DNA of 14,427 nt from DAOTXL01 sp034434895 (GTDB lineage Bacteria > Chloroflexota > Anaerolineae > JAAYZQ01), in contig DAOTYI010000106.1 of assembly GCA_034434895.1 (NCBI GenBank), forward strand, positions 1 to 14,427. Direction: 5' to 3'. Made by a program: the position numbers and the translations under genes. Positions 1-8,216 of the stretch are shown here, in pieces. Position 1 is the stretch's first letter; each line of letters opens with the position of its first letter. The notes beneath the pieces are model-generated. The model searched no databases, had not been told where the DNA came from, and saw only the letters and a program-made list of their open reading frames with translations.

Positions 1-70
1 GGGGCGTGACCGAAAAGTTCTGTCTCCCTTGTCTCGAGGCAACATTCTATCGCAAGGAGTCAAGCAGACA

Positions 71-1171
<1,101 letters not shown>

Positions 1172-1189
1172 CACGGCACAAGCGACAAG

Positions 1190-1323
1190 GCACAATGCAC
1201 AATTCTCATTCCTCCCTGGTACTGCCTGCCCTCCTGCAGATTTGGGCGCAATCTAAGTGCGCTGCGATGACTTTCTAACCTGCGAGAGGGTGGCGGATGC
1301 GAATTGGGAATTGTGCATTGTGC
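1190..1323. repeat. Perfect 16-bp inverted repeat flanking a ~100-bp loop
   Basis: GCACAATGCACAATTC at 1190-1205 is the exact reverse complement of 1308-1323. Each arm is itself two copies of a 7-bp unit (GCACAAT, or ATTGTGC on the other strand), so the arms are inverted heptads. The loop holds a weak GCGCA/TGCGC hairpin at 1246-1262 but no clear terminator with a T-run and no obvious promoter. The element fills most of the gap between the ABC ATPase gene and apgM. It could be a dispersed non-coding repeat; nothing here shows a function. Confidence 0.85.
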
Positions 1324-1400
1324 ATTCCACACTCCGCATTCCGCATTCCGCATTCCGCATTCCGCATTCCGCATTCCGCATTCCACATTCCGCATTCCTG
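1310..1400 (+). repeat. Heptanucleotide tandem array, 13 units (consensus ATTCCGC)
   Basis: Thirteen consecutive 7-bp units run without interruption: two ATTGTGC, then ATTCCAC, ACTCCGC, six exact ATTCCGC, ATTCCAC, ATTCCGC and a final ATTCCTG. The array ends 8-11 bp before the apgM start codon, so it would form the distal 5' leader of that gene. The first two units coincide with the right arm of the inverted repeat. If read in the apgM frame, three heptads encode a repeating FRIPHSA peptide. Heptanucleotide short tandem repeats are known in cyanobacterial genomes; any relationship to those is only by analogy. Confidence 0.95.
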
Positions 1401-1411
1401 TTGAGGCTATG

Positions 1412-2632
1412 ATGGCAGATTTTAACTTGATGACATCGTTACACATCCCCGGCAAGACCCGGATCGTGCAGTTGGTGATGGATGGACTGGGTGGCCTGCC
1501 CCGTGAGCTGGACGGCAAGACCGAACTGGAGGCCGCCCCTACCCCCAACCTGGATGCCCTGGCTGCCCGGTCGCAACTGGGGCTGGCCGTGCCGGTGCGG
1601 CCCGGCATCACCCCTGGCAGCGGCCCGGCCCACCTGGCCCTCTTTGGCTACGACCCGCTGACCTACGACATCGGCCGGGGCGTGCTGGAGGCGTTGGGCA
1701 TCGGCTTTGACCTGCAGCCGGAGGATCTGGCGGCGCGGGGCAACTTTTGTACGGTGGACGAACAGGGGCTGATTACCGACCGGCGTGCCGGCCGCATCCC
1801 CACCGAGGTCAACCAGAAGCTGGTCGCCCTGTTGCGGGAGATCAGGCTGCCCAGCGTACAGACCTTTGTCGAGACGGTCAAAGAGTATCGCTTTGTGCTG
1901 GTGCTGCGTCCCACCGCCGGCCAGACGCTCCAGGCCAACATCTACGACACCGACCCACAGCAGCTCGGCGTGCCGCCCCTGCCCGCCCGCGCCGCCGACG
2001 AAGCCTCCGCGCCGACAGCGGCCCTGCTCAACGAGTGGCTCACCGCTGCCCGGGACCTCCTGAAGGCCCATCCGCCGGCCAACTCCCTCAACCTGCGCGG
2101 CATCGCCCGGGACCCCGGCCTGCCCAGGTTCACGACAGTCTATGGCCTGAAAGCAGCGGCCATCGCCACCTATCCGATGTACAGAGGGGTGGCCAGACTG
2201 GTCGGCATGGAGGTGCTGCCCGTGGCCGGTGAGACGGTCGAGGATCAGGTCGAGACCTTGCGTGCCCACTGGGACGAGTATGACTATTTCTTCTTCCACG
2301 TCAAAAAGACCGATTCAGCCGGCGAGGATGGCGACTTTGAACAGAAAGCGGCGGTGATCGCCCATGTGGACCAGGTGGTTGTGCCGGCCATCCTGGCCCT
2401 GAATCCCGACGTGCTCATCGTCACAGGTGACCATTCCACCCCCTCGCTGCTCAGGAGCCATTCCTGGCATCCGGTCCCCACGCTGCTCTGGAGCCGCTAC
2501 TGCCTGCCTGACGGAATAGCCGAGTTCGGCGAACGGGCCTGCAGCCGGGGCAGCCTGGGCCTCTTTCCCGCCAGCGATGAGCTGCCGCTGGCCATGGGCC
2601 ATGCCCTCCGCCTGACCAAGTATGGAGCCTAA
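1412..2632 (+). CDS. apgM: 2,3-bisphosphoglycerate-independent phosphoglycerate mutase, archaeal type (ApgM)
   Basis: This enzyme interconverts 3-phosphoglycerate and 2-phosphoglycerate in glycolysis and gluconeogenesis. The 406-residue product has the alkaline-phosphatase-superfamily layout of ApgM. The metal-binding Asp24 sits in VMDGLGG. A KTELEAAPTPNLD segment follows, then the putative phosphoserine Ser70 in PGSGPAHLALFGYDP. The GRGVLEALG and ARGNFCTVD segments come next, then metal ligands around His296/Asp301 (HVKKTDSAGEDGDF), Asp340-His341 (TGDHSTP) and a His in SHSWHP. Adjacent ATGs occur at 1409 and 1412. The second is chosen because GAGG at 1403-1406 lies 5 nt upstream of it; ATG 1430 is also in frame. 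The open frame continues upstream through the heptad array to a TTG at 1304, but that extension is low-complexity and unlike the family. The stop overlaps the galK start by 11 bp. Confidence 0.93.
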   Translation: MADFNLMTSLHIPGKTRIVQLVMDGLGGLPRELDGKTELEAAPTPNLDALAARSQLGLAVPVRPGITPGSGPAHLALFGYDPLTYDIGRGVLEALGIGFDLQPEDLAARGNFCTVDEQGLITDRRAGRIPTEVNQKLVALLREIRLPSVQTFVETVKEYRFVLVLRPTAGQTLQANIYDTDPQQLGVPPLPARAADEASAPTAALLNEWLTAARDLLKAHPPANSLNLRGIARDPGLPRFTTVYGLKAAAIATYPMYRGVARLVGMEVLPVAGETVEDQVETLRAHWDEYDYFFFHVKKTDSAGEDGDFEQKAAVIAHVDQVVVPAILALNPDVLIVTGDHSTPSLLRSHSWHPVPTLLWSRYCLPDGIAEFGERACSRGSLGLFPASDELPLAMGHALRLTKYGA

Positions 2633-3785
2633 AATTTCAGACCAACCCAATTTCCAGGAATGGATCGCTCTCCTGTTTCAGGAAAAGTTCGGATATCCAC
2701 CCCAGGGACAGTTTCGGGCACCAGGCCGCGTCAACCTCATCGGCGAGCATACCGATTACAACGATGGTTTTGTGCTGCCCATGGCCATTGACCGGGCAGT
2801 GTGGCTGGCGGCCGGCCGCCGCGACGACCGGCAGGTCCGCCTGCTGGCCTGCACACTGGAGCGCGAGGCGACCTTTTCCCTCAATGACCTGCAACCCGAT
2901 CCGGAGGCGCGTTGGACCAACTATGTGCGGGGGGTATTGGCCCTGCTGGAACGGGCCGGACACCGCCTGAGCGGGTTGGACCTGGTCTATGGCGGTGACG
3001 TGCCCATCGGCGCCGGCCTGAGTTCGTCGGCGGCGGTGGAGGTGGCGGTGGCGGTCGCCGCCAACCACCTGTTCGGCCTGGACCTGCCTCTGCTGGAGAT
3101 GGCCCGCCTCTGCCAGCAGGCAGAGCATGAGTTTGCCGGCACCCACTGTGGCCTGATGGATCAACTCATCAGCCTGTTGGGACAGGAAGGCCACGCCCTG
3201 TTGATAGACTGCCGCCACCTGACCTGGGAACCGGTCCCCCTGCCGCCCGACGCCGCGGTTGTGGTCTGCGACACAGGCCGGCGGCGTGGTCTGGTCGAGT
3301 CGGCCTATAACGAGCGACGGGCGCAGTGCGAAGAAGGAGCACGGCGGTTGGGGGTGATGGCCCTGCGCGACCTGGATGTAGAAAGGTTCGATTCCCAGGC
3401 TGCCAGGTTGCCGCCGCTGCTGCGCAAGCGGTGCCACCATGTGGTCTATGAGAATGACCGGACCCTGCGCGCCGTCCAGACCTTGCGCCGGGGCGATGCG
3501 GCAGCCTTTGGCCGGCTGATGAATGCCTCCCACACCAGCCTGCGCGACCTGTATGAGGTGAGCTGTGAAGAGCTGGACCTGATGGCGGCTCTGGCCCAAC
3601 AACAGGCCGGGTGCTGGGGAGCACGGATGACCGGCGCCGGTTTTGGCGGCTGCGTCGTGGCCATGGTGGAACACGGCCTCGTGGACCCCTTTATCCAGAC
3701 GGTGGGTAGCCTCTACGAGCGCCAGGCGCTGCGCACCCCCTCCTTCTATCTCTGCCGCGCCTCGGCTGGAGCCGGCCCGGTATAG
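2622..3785 (+). CDS. galK: Galactokinase
   Basis: GalK phosphorylates galactose to galactose-1-phosphate in the Leloir pathway. The 387-residue product is close to the usual ~380. It shows the galactokinase signature (PGRVNLIGEHTDYNDG, residues 34-49), the GHMP ATP-binding motif GAGLSSSAA (130-138), the probable catalytic base Asp180 in GLMDQ and the C-terminal GHMP motif TGAGFGG (337-343). The ATG lies inside the end of apgM, in another frame, with an 11-bp overlap, which suggests translational coupling. No galT or galE is next to it. The histidine-kinase gene begins 8 bp after the stop. Other GHMP sugar kinases share motifs two and three, but the first motif argues strongly for galactokinase. 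Confidence 0.95.
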   Translation: MEPKISDQPNFQEWIALLFQEKFGYPPQGQFRAPGRVNLIGEHTDYNDGFVLPMAIDRAVWLAAGRRDDRQVRLLACTLEREATFSLNDLQPDPEARWTNYVRGVLALLERAGHRLSGLDLVYGGDVPIGAGLSSSAAVEVAVAVAANHLFGLDLPLLEMARLCQQAEHEFAGTHCGLMDQLISLLGQEGHALLIDCRHLTWEPVPLPPDAAVVVCDTGRRRGLVESAYNERRAQCEEGARRLGVMALRDLDVERFDSQAARLPPLLRKRCHHVVYENDRTLRAVQTLRRGDAAAFGRLMNASHTSLRDLYEVSCEELDLMAALAQQQAGCWGARMTGAGFGGCVVAMVEHGLVDPFIQTVGSLYERQALRTPSFYLCRASAGAGPV

Positions 3786-3793
3786 AACCCTGA

Positions 3794-5359
3794 ATGCAAG
3801 ACTATCAGCTTCGCCAGCGGGACTATTTGTTGCAGATCAGCCGGGCCATGACCTCCCGGCTGGACCTGCCTTCCCTGTTGGAACTGACGCTGCGCAGCGC
3901 GGTGGAGCTGCTGCGGGGGCAGGCGGGCCTCATTGTGTTGCGCGGGCGGGATGGGGTCTTGCGTGTACGGGCCAGCTATGGCCTGCCGCCCGGCCTGATC
4001 GGCTTCTTCCAGCCTCTGTGGGCCGACCTGCCAGGTGTGCAGGAAATGCAGGGCCTGCTCTCCCGCTGGCGCATCCCTGACCTGCAAATGCGCCTGGGGA
4101 TGGTCGCTGCGGCTGCCGGATTGGCCCTCAGCCAGGTGGTGGCCCTGCCGCTGGTCATCGAAGAGGACCTGATCGGGGCCATCTACATCTTTCGCATCGG
4201 GGGTGGGGCCTTTTCGGCCAACGACCGGATGCTCCTGGCGGCCTTTGCCGACCAGGCAGCCATTGCCGTGCGCAACGCCGGGCTGTACCAGCAGGTAAAT
4301 GAGGAACGGCGGGCGCTGTCGGCCATCATCGAAAACAGCGCCGAAGGGATTCTGATCCTGGATGCAACCGGCCGGATTCAGGTCTTTAACCGGGCCCTGA
4401 CCCATATGACCGGCTGGCGGGCCGAAGAAGCCCTGGGCCGTCCTGTGGGCGAGGTCCTGGCGCTGCGCGACCGTCAGGGCCAGCCGCGCCCCCTGCCCGA
4501 ACTGCCGCTCCACCGCACCTCTGCTGCCGAGGCCCGGGCCTATGTCGAAGGGGATATCGTGCGCCGGAGCGGCCCCCCCCTGACAGTGGGGATCACCGCC
4601 ACCCCACTCTATGACGAAGAGGGCAACCTGACGCGGATCATCCTCAATGTGGTGGACATCACCCGCTTCCGCCAGGCGGAGGAACTGAAATCTACCTTTG
4701 TGTCGGTGGTGTCGCACGAACTCAAGACGCCGGTCGCCCTCATCAAGGGCTATGCCGAGACTCTGCGCCGCGAGGATGCCGATTGGGACCGGGCCACGAT
4801 CCGGGAGAGCCTGGGGGTCATCGCCGAGGAAGCGGATCACCTGACCCATCTGATTGACAACCTGCTGGAGGCCAGCCGCATCCAGGCCGGCGGTCTCAAG
4901 CTTGAGCCGACCGATGTCCACCTGCCCCGCCTGGCGGAGAAGGTGGTGGACGCCTTTCGCACCCAAACCGATCTTCACACCTTTGAACTCGATTTCCCGC
5001 CCAACTTTCCGCCTGTATGGGGCGATCCGGAACGGCTGCGCGAGGTGTTGACCAACCTGGTCAGCAATGCCGTCAAATATTCGCCCAACGGCGGCCCGGT
5101 GTGGGTCGGGGGCCGGGTGGACAACACCGGGGTGACGGTCTATGTGGCCGACCAGGGGATCGGCATCCCACCGGAGGAACAGGAGCGCATCTTCGACCGC
5201 TTCCACCGGGTCGAATCGGGCCTGCACCGCCGCACCGAGGGGGCCGGACTGGGGTTATACCTGGTCAAGGCCATCATCGAAGCCCACGGCGGTCGGGTGT
5301 GGGTGGAGAGCGCGCCAGGGCGAGGGTCTGTCTTTATCTTTACGCTGCCGAGAAAATAG
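3794..5359 (+). CDS. Soluble GAF-PAS sensor histidine kinase
   Basis: This is a 521-residue two-component sensor kinase. Domains in order are a GAF-like domain (about residues 20-165), a PAS domain (about 172-290, with IIENSAEGILILDATGRIQVFN) and a HisKA dimerisation domain whose phospho-acceptor is His308 in SHELKTP. The HATPase_c domain has an N-box (LTNLVSNAVKYSPNGG), a G1 box with Asp453 (DQGIGIPPEEQ), an F-box (IFDRFHR) and a G2 box (GAGLGLYL). No signal peptide or membrane segment is visible, so it should sense a cytoplasmic cue, but the ligand of the GAF or PAS domain cannot be told. The ATG at 3794 is 8 bp after galK; its Shine-Dalgarno is poor, consistent with coupling. The cognate regulator follows 40 bp downstream. 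The C-terminal half resembles PhoR/ResE/WalK kinases. Confidence 0.93.
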   Translation: MQDYQLRQRDYLLQISRAMTSRLDLPSLLELTLRSAVELLRGQAGLIVLRGRDGVLRVRASYGLPPGLIGFFQPLWADLPGVQEMQGLLSRWRIPDLQMRLGMVAAAAGLALSQVVALPLVIEEDLIGAIYIFRIGGGAFSANDRMLLAAFADQAAIAVRNAGLYQQVNEERRALSAIIENSAEGILILDATGRIQVFNRALTHMTGWRAEEALGRPVGEVLALRDRQGQPRPLPELPLHRTSAAEARAYVEGDIVRRSGPPLTVGITATPLYDEEGNLTRIILNVVDITRFRQAEELKSTFVSVVSHELKTPVALIKGYAETLRREDADWDRATIRESLGVIAEEADHLTHLIDNLLEASRIQAGGLKLEPTDVHLPRLAEKVVDAFRTQTDLHTFELDFPPNFPPVWGDPERLREVLTNLVSNAVKYSPNGGPVWVGGRVDNTGVTVYVADQGIGIPPEEQERIFDRFHRVESGLHRRTEGAGLGLYLVKAIIEAHGGRVWVESAPGRGSVFIFTLPRK

Positions 5360-5399
5360 CCCCCGGCAGCCCAGAGCCTGACCGGGCCTGGAGGGTCCA

Positions 5400-6137
5400 A
5401 TGGGTTCAGCGACCGACAAGCTGATCCTGATTGTAGATGACGAACCGCGCATGGTCCGCTTTGTGCGGATGAACCTGGAACTGGAAGGGTTCCAGGTTGT
5501 GGAAGCGAGAAATGGGCTGGAGGCGCTGGAAAAGGTCCGTGACACCCTGCCCGATCTGGTGCTGCTGGATGTCATGATGCCGGACATGGACGGCTTTGAG
5601 ACGCTGGCGCGGCTGCGGGAAATCTCCACCGTGCCGGTCATCATGCTCACCGTCAAGGGAGAGGAAGAGGATCGCATCCGGGGTCTGGAGTTGGGTGCCG
5701 ACGATTATGTCACCAAACCGTTCAGCCCCAGGGAGCTGGCCAGCCGCATCCGCGCCGTGCTGCGCCGCGCCGAGATGCCCGCGCCGGTATCCAGGACCAC
5801 GGTCCGCATTGACGACCGGTTGGAGATTGACTTTCGGCAGCGGGAAGTGATCGTAGAAGGGAAGCCGATCCGCCTGCGGCCGACCGAGTATCGCCTGCTC
5901 TACCATCTGGTGAACAATGCCGGCTGGGTGATGACCCACGAGATGCTGTTGTCGAAAGTATGGGGCTATGAGTACCGCGACGAGGCCGGCCTGCTGCGGC
6001 TGTATATCACCTATCTCCGGCAAAAGATCGAACCCGACCCCGGCAATCCACGCTACATCCTGACCGAACGGGGGGTTGGATATCGGTTTGTGGATTTCAA
6101 GCGAGAGCAACGGGGTGCAGGCGAGCCAACAAGCTGA
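5400..6137 (+). CDS. OmpR/PhoB-family response regulator
   Basis: This is a 245-residue DNA-binding response regulator and the likely partner of the kinase just upstream. The receiver domain (about residues 7-120) has the acidic pair Asp14-Asp15, the phospho-acceptor Asp57 in LLDVMMPDMDG, the Thr/Ser switch region in IMLTVKG and Lys106 in YVTKPFS. The C-terminal winged helix (about 140-237) has the family features LRPTEYRLL, LLSKVWGYEY and YILTERGVGYRF. The ATG at 5400 is preceded by a good Shine-Dalgarno, GGAGGG at 5390-5395. The gene ends 67 bp before tRNA-Lys. Targets are unknown; the neighbouring carbohydrate genes are the natural first guess, but this is inference. Confidence 0.95.
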   Translation: MGSATDKLILIVDDEPRMVRFVRMNLELEGFQVVEARNGLEALEKVRDTLPDLVLLDVMMPDMDGFETLARLREISTVPVIMLTVKGEEEDRIRGLELGADDYVTKPFSPRELASRIRAVLRRAEMPAPVSRTTVRIDDRLEIDFRQREVIVEGKPIRLRPTEYRLLYHLVNNAGWVMTHEMLLSKVWGYEYRDEAGLLRLYITYLRQKIEPDPGNPRYILTERGVGYRFVDFKREQRGAGEPTS

Positions 6138-6164
6138 TGGCGAATGCCTGACCGGCCTGGGCGT

Positions 6165-6193
6165 TTGCCAAATCGAGAAGCCAATGGTAAAAT
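6165..6193 (+). promoter_or_regulatory. Sigma70-type promoter of tRNA-Lys
   Basis: A -35 box TTGCCA (6165-6170) is separated by exactly 17 bp from a -10 box TAAAAT (6188-6193). Transcription would start near 6200, a few bases before the mature tRNA 5' end at 6205. Spacing and position fit a tRNA promoter well. Confidence 0.7.
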
Positions 6194-6204
6194 AGAGCTG
6201 ACAT

Positions 6205-6278
6205 GGGCCGTTAGCTCAGGCAGGCAGAGCAGCTGCCTTTTAAGCAGCGGGTCGCTGGTTCGAGTCCAGCACGGCTCA
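6205..6278 (+). tRNA. tRNA-Lys (anticodon TTT)
   Basis: A full 74-nt cloverleaf can be folded: acceptor GGGCCGT/ACGGCTC with one G-T wobble, D-stem GCTC/GAGC, anticodon stem GCTGC/GCAGC around loop CTTTTAA (anticodon TTT), a 5-nt variable loop, and T-stem GCTGG/CCAGC around TTCGAGT. The discriminator is A and the 3' CCA is not encoded. It reads lysine AAA/AAG codons. Confidence 0.97.
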
Positions 6279-6313
6279 TCTGACAGGATTTACACAATGG
6301 ATGGCATGTTCAC

Positions 6314-6365
6314 CACCAGGACACGAAGGCACCAAGATTTCCTGGTCATTCTTCGTGTCCTGGTG
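6314..6365. repeat. Perfect 15-bp inverted repeat between tRNA-Lys and fur
   Basis: CACCAGGACACGAAG (6314-6328) is exactly complementary to 6351-6365, with a 22-nt loop, so a long hairpin forms on either strand. The GGCACCAAGA following the left arm and the GGTGCCTTTGTGG at the right arm echo the same word family, so the element looks like inverted copies of a short phrase. It has no clean T-run after the stem, so it is not a textbook terminator. It could nevertheless end tRNA-Lys transcription or lie in the fur leader. Confidence 0.85.
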
Positions 6366-6445
6366 CCTTTGTGGTAAGCCTGCCGGGACAACTGCGTAAC
6401 TTCTGCCCTCTGAGGTACAGGATAAACCCAACCACGAGGTGTCGC

Positions 6446-6883
6446 TTGGCCTGCGAACAGATCTTTGTCCACCAACTGCGCCAGCGTGGCTTTCGGCTGA
6501 CCCCACAACGCAAGATCATTCTGTCGGTGTTGCACGGCGTGGAGGGGCTGATCACCGCCGATGAGATCTATAGCCGGGTACAGGAGGTCAACCCGGCGGT
6601 GGACATCTCAACCGTGTATCGCACCCTGGACCTGCTCCAGGAGTTGGGGTTGGTCTCGTGCGTGGATGCCGGCGATGACCAGCGGCGCTATGAGCTTCTC
6701 GGCATCCACGGCCCTCACCTGCACCTGATCTGTCGAGCCTGCGGTCAGGTCCTCAGCGCTGAACTGGAGACGGCTCAGGACTTTGGCGCGCGCCTGCAGG
6801 CCGAGTACGGCTTCCGGCCCGCGCTGGACCATCTTTCAATTCCGGGGCTGTGCGCGGCCTGTGCAGCCGCCAACGCCGCATAA
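6446..6883 (+). CDS. Fur-family metal-responsive transcriptional regulator
   Basis: This 145-residue repressor is of the Fur/Zur/PerR family. The N-terminal winged helix is recognisable (RGFRLTPQRKIIL, then ITADEIYSRV and DISTVYRTLDLLQELGLV). The dimerisation/metal domain has HGPHLHLICRACG, with His91 and His93 as probable metal ligands. Two CxxC pairs, Cys96/Cys99 and Cys136/Cys139, probably bind structural zinc. The proposed start is TTG at 6446, with GAGG at 6436-6439 six nt upstream. This gives a family-typical length; an upstream GTG at 6371 would add 25 non-family residues and lacks a ribosome site. The sequence does not decide between Fur, Zur and PerR. It is convergent with the DUF711 gene. 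Confidence 0.9.
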   Translation: MACEQIFVHQLRQRGFRLTPQRKIILSVLHGVEGLITADEIYSRVQEVNPAVDISTVYRTLDLLQELGLVSCVDAGDDQRRYELLGIHGPHLHLICRACGQVLSAELETAQDFGARLQAEYGFRPALDHLSIPGLCAACAAANAA

Positions 6884-6998
6884 TCGGCACCCTCTCGCCG
6901 GTTGGGGAGACAACCGCCGGGCCAGACCGCGTCCCAATGGCGGTCATAAACTGCGGGCGGGTGTTACTTCTTGTGCTGAATGCCGGCCGGCAAAGGGT
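6884..6998. other. Convergent intergenic region between fur and the DUF711 gene
   Basis: Two small symmetric elements are seen: a 6-bp hairpin CGGTTG/CAACCG with a 6-nt loop (6899-6916), and the 12-bp perfect palindrome TGCCGGCCGGCA (6981-6992), just beyond the DUF711 stop codon. Neither is followed by a T-run, so no intrinsic terminator is claimed. No gene is visible. Confidence 0.4.
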
Positions 6999-8216
6999 TC
7001 ACTCCGCCCCCGTCAAAGCCAGCCAGTCCCCGCGTTCAAACAGATGCCGGCTGCCGAAGCCTTTGACACCCAGCACGCGCCCGTTGGCAAAGTAGGAAAA
7101 GTCAAACGCCGTCAGATCACCGGCCTGGGCGCCGGGAACCGGCATCAGCCGGGCGGTGAGCGGCTTGTCCAGGCGCAGGGCCAGGGCAGCCACATCGAGC
7201 AGGATGCCGGCCAGCTCCTCTTCCCTCACATCGCCGGGCAGGGGCACAGTATCCAGACCGGTGCCACACACCGCTGAGTACAGGAGCAGGTCGTTGATGG
7301 TGAACAGACCGTCGTGGCTGCGAACGGCCAGGGTTGCATCTTCCAGCACCGGCAGCATCAGCCCGTTAAAACCGCAGCGTGGGTATCTGGCCTGCTTCAG
7401 GCAGTCGGTGAGCAACCAGGCGGTGAACAGCGTGCCCGCTGCGCCGAAACGCTCCACCCCCAGGCGCTCCATCGCTGCGCCGATGCTGCGCGCCTCCTCC
7501 GGGAAGGGGGCCAGCGAAAAGTCAAGGCCGGCAAAGCGATAGTGGTGACGCCCGGCCAGCGGTTCGATCACGGCGACGAGACGGGCTGCCGCTTCCTGAA
7601 CCGCCGTGACCAGCCGGGTGCGGGCCTCCTCCAACGATCCTGCCTGGGAGAAAGCAGCCACGGCCAGGTCAGCCGACTCGGTGGCGAGGGCCAGGGCCGG
7701 TGGCCCGCCGTCGTGATAGGCAGCCGGGAAAAAAGGGGTGTGGGGCCCGACGTTGGCCAGCAAGGCCAGCCGCAGGTTGCCGAAGCCCTGGGCGGTGGTC
7801 TGAGCGATTTCGTGAACGATTTGCGCCGTGCGCCGGATGGCTGCCAGGTGCAGGCCGTGCCCTCGCCGGGCAACGAGCACGCCGGCAAAGACCGCTTCGC
7901 TGCTGCGGATCAGCTCAGGGAGGAGATCCAAAAGGGACAGGTCGGCCTTTGGAGCGTCGGCCAGGACCGGTCCCAGCGACAGGTAATCAAAGCCGGCATC
8001 CTGGCACTGCGGCCACAGGCTGGCCATCAGACGCAGGGGGTCGCCTGGCAGGTGGGAGAGGGGTTGTGTGGCCAGGCGAACAGTCTGCACCGGGAAGCCG
8101 CTTGCTTCCAGAGCGGTCCGGGCCTCACGGGCCAGTTGACCGGCCTGGCGGAGCATCCCGGCCTGCCCGGCCGGATCGCCGACGTTGACGAAACAGGTCA
8201 CCGAACGGATATTCAT
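6999..8216 (-). CDS. DUF711 family protein (function unknown)
   Basis: The 405-residue product begins MNIRSVTCFVNV and reads as a full-length DUF711 (PF05167, UPF0210-like) protein. The assignment rests on family resemblance of segments such as DFSLAPFPEEARSIGAAMERLG and RCGFNGLMLPVLEDATLA. UPF0210 relatives are often labelled 'PFL family' from fold similarity to pyruvate formate-lyase, but no activity is established and I assign none. No signal peptide or membrane helix is evident. The ATG at 8216 overlaps the upstream methyltransferase stop in an ATGA junction, so translation is probably coupled. The open frame continues upstream inside the methyltransferase gene, but only from 8216 does the product look like the family. 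It is the last gene of the infC operon. Confidence 0.8.
   Translation of the reverse strand: MNIRSVTCFVNVGDPAGQAGMLRQAGQLAREARTALEASGFPVQTVRLATQPLSHLPGDPLRLMASLWPQCQDAGFDYLSLGPVLADAPKADLSLLDLLPELIRSSEAVFAGVLVARRGHGLHLAAIRRTAQIVHEIAQTTAQGFGNLRLALLANVGPHTPFFPAAYHDGGPPALALATESADLAVAAFSQAGSLEEARTRLVTAVQEAAARLVAVIEPLAGRHHYRFAGLDFSLAPFPEEARSIGAAMERLGVERFGAAGTLFTAWLLTDCLKQARYPRCGFNGLMLPVLEDATLAVRSHDGLFTINDLLLYSAVCGTGLDTVPLPGDVREEELAGILLDVAALALRLDKPLTARLMPVPGAQAGDLTAFDFSYFANGRVLGVKGFGSRHLFERGDWLALTGAE

Noticed and set aside
1310..1400. CRISPR array
   Set aside because: Units are 7 bp and directly adjacent, with no spacers and no cas genes.
3746..5227. Long open frame (about 490 codons) on the - strand opposite the histidine kinase
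   Set aside because: It mirrors the codon structure of a real, motif-complete kinase; its own translation is low-complexity with no family motif and no ribosome site. High GC makes such antisense frames common.
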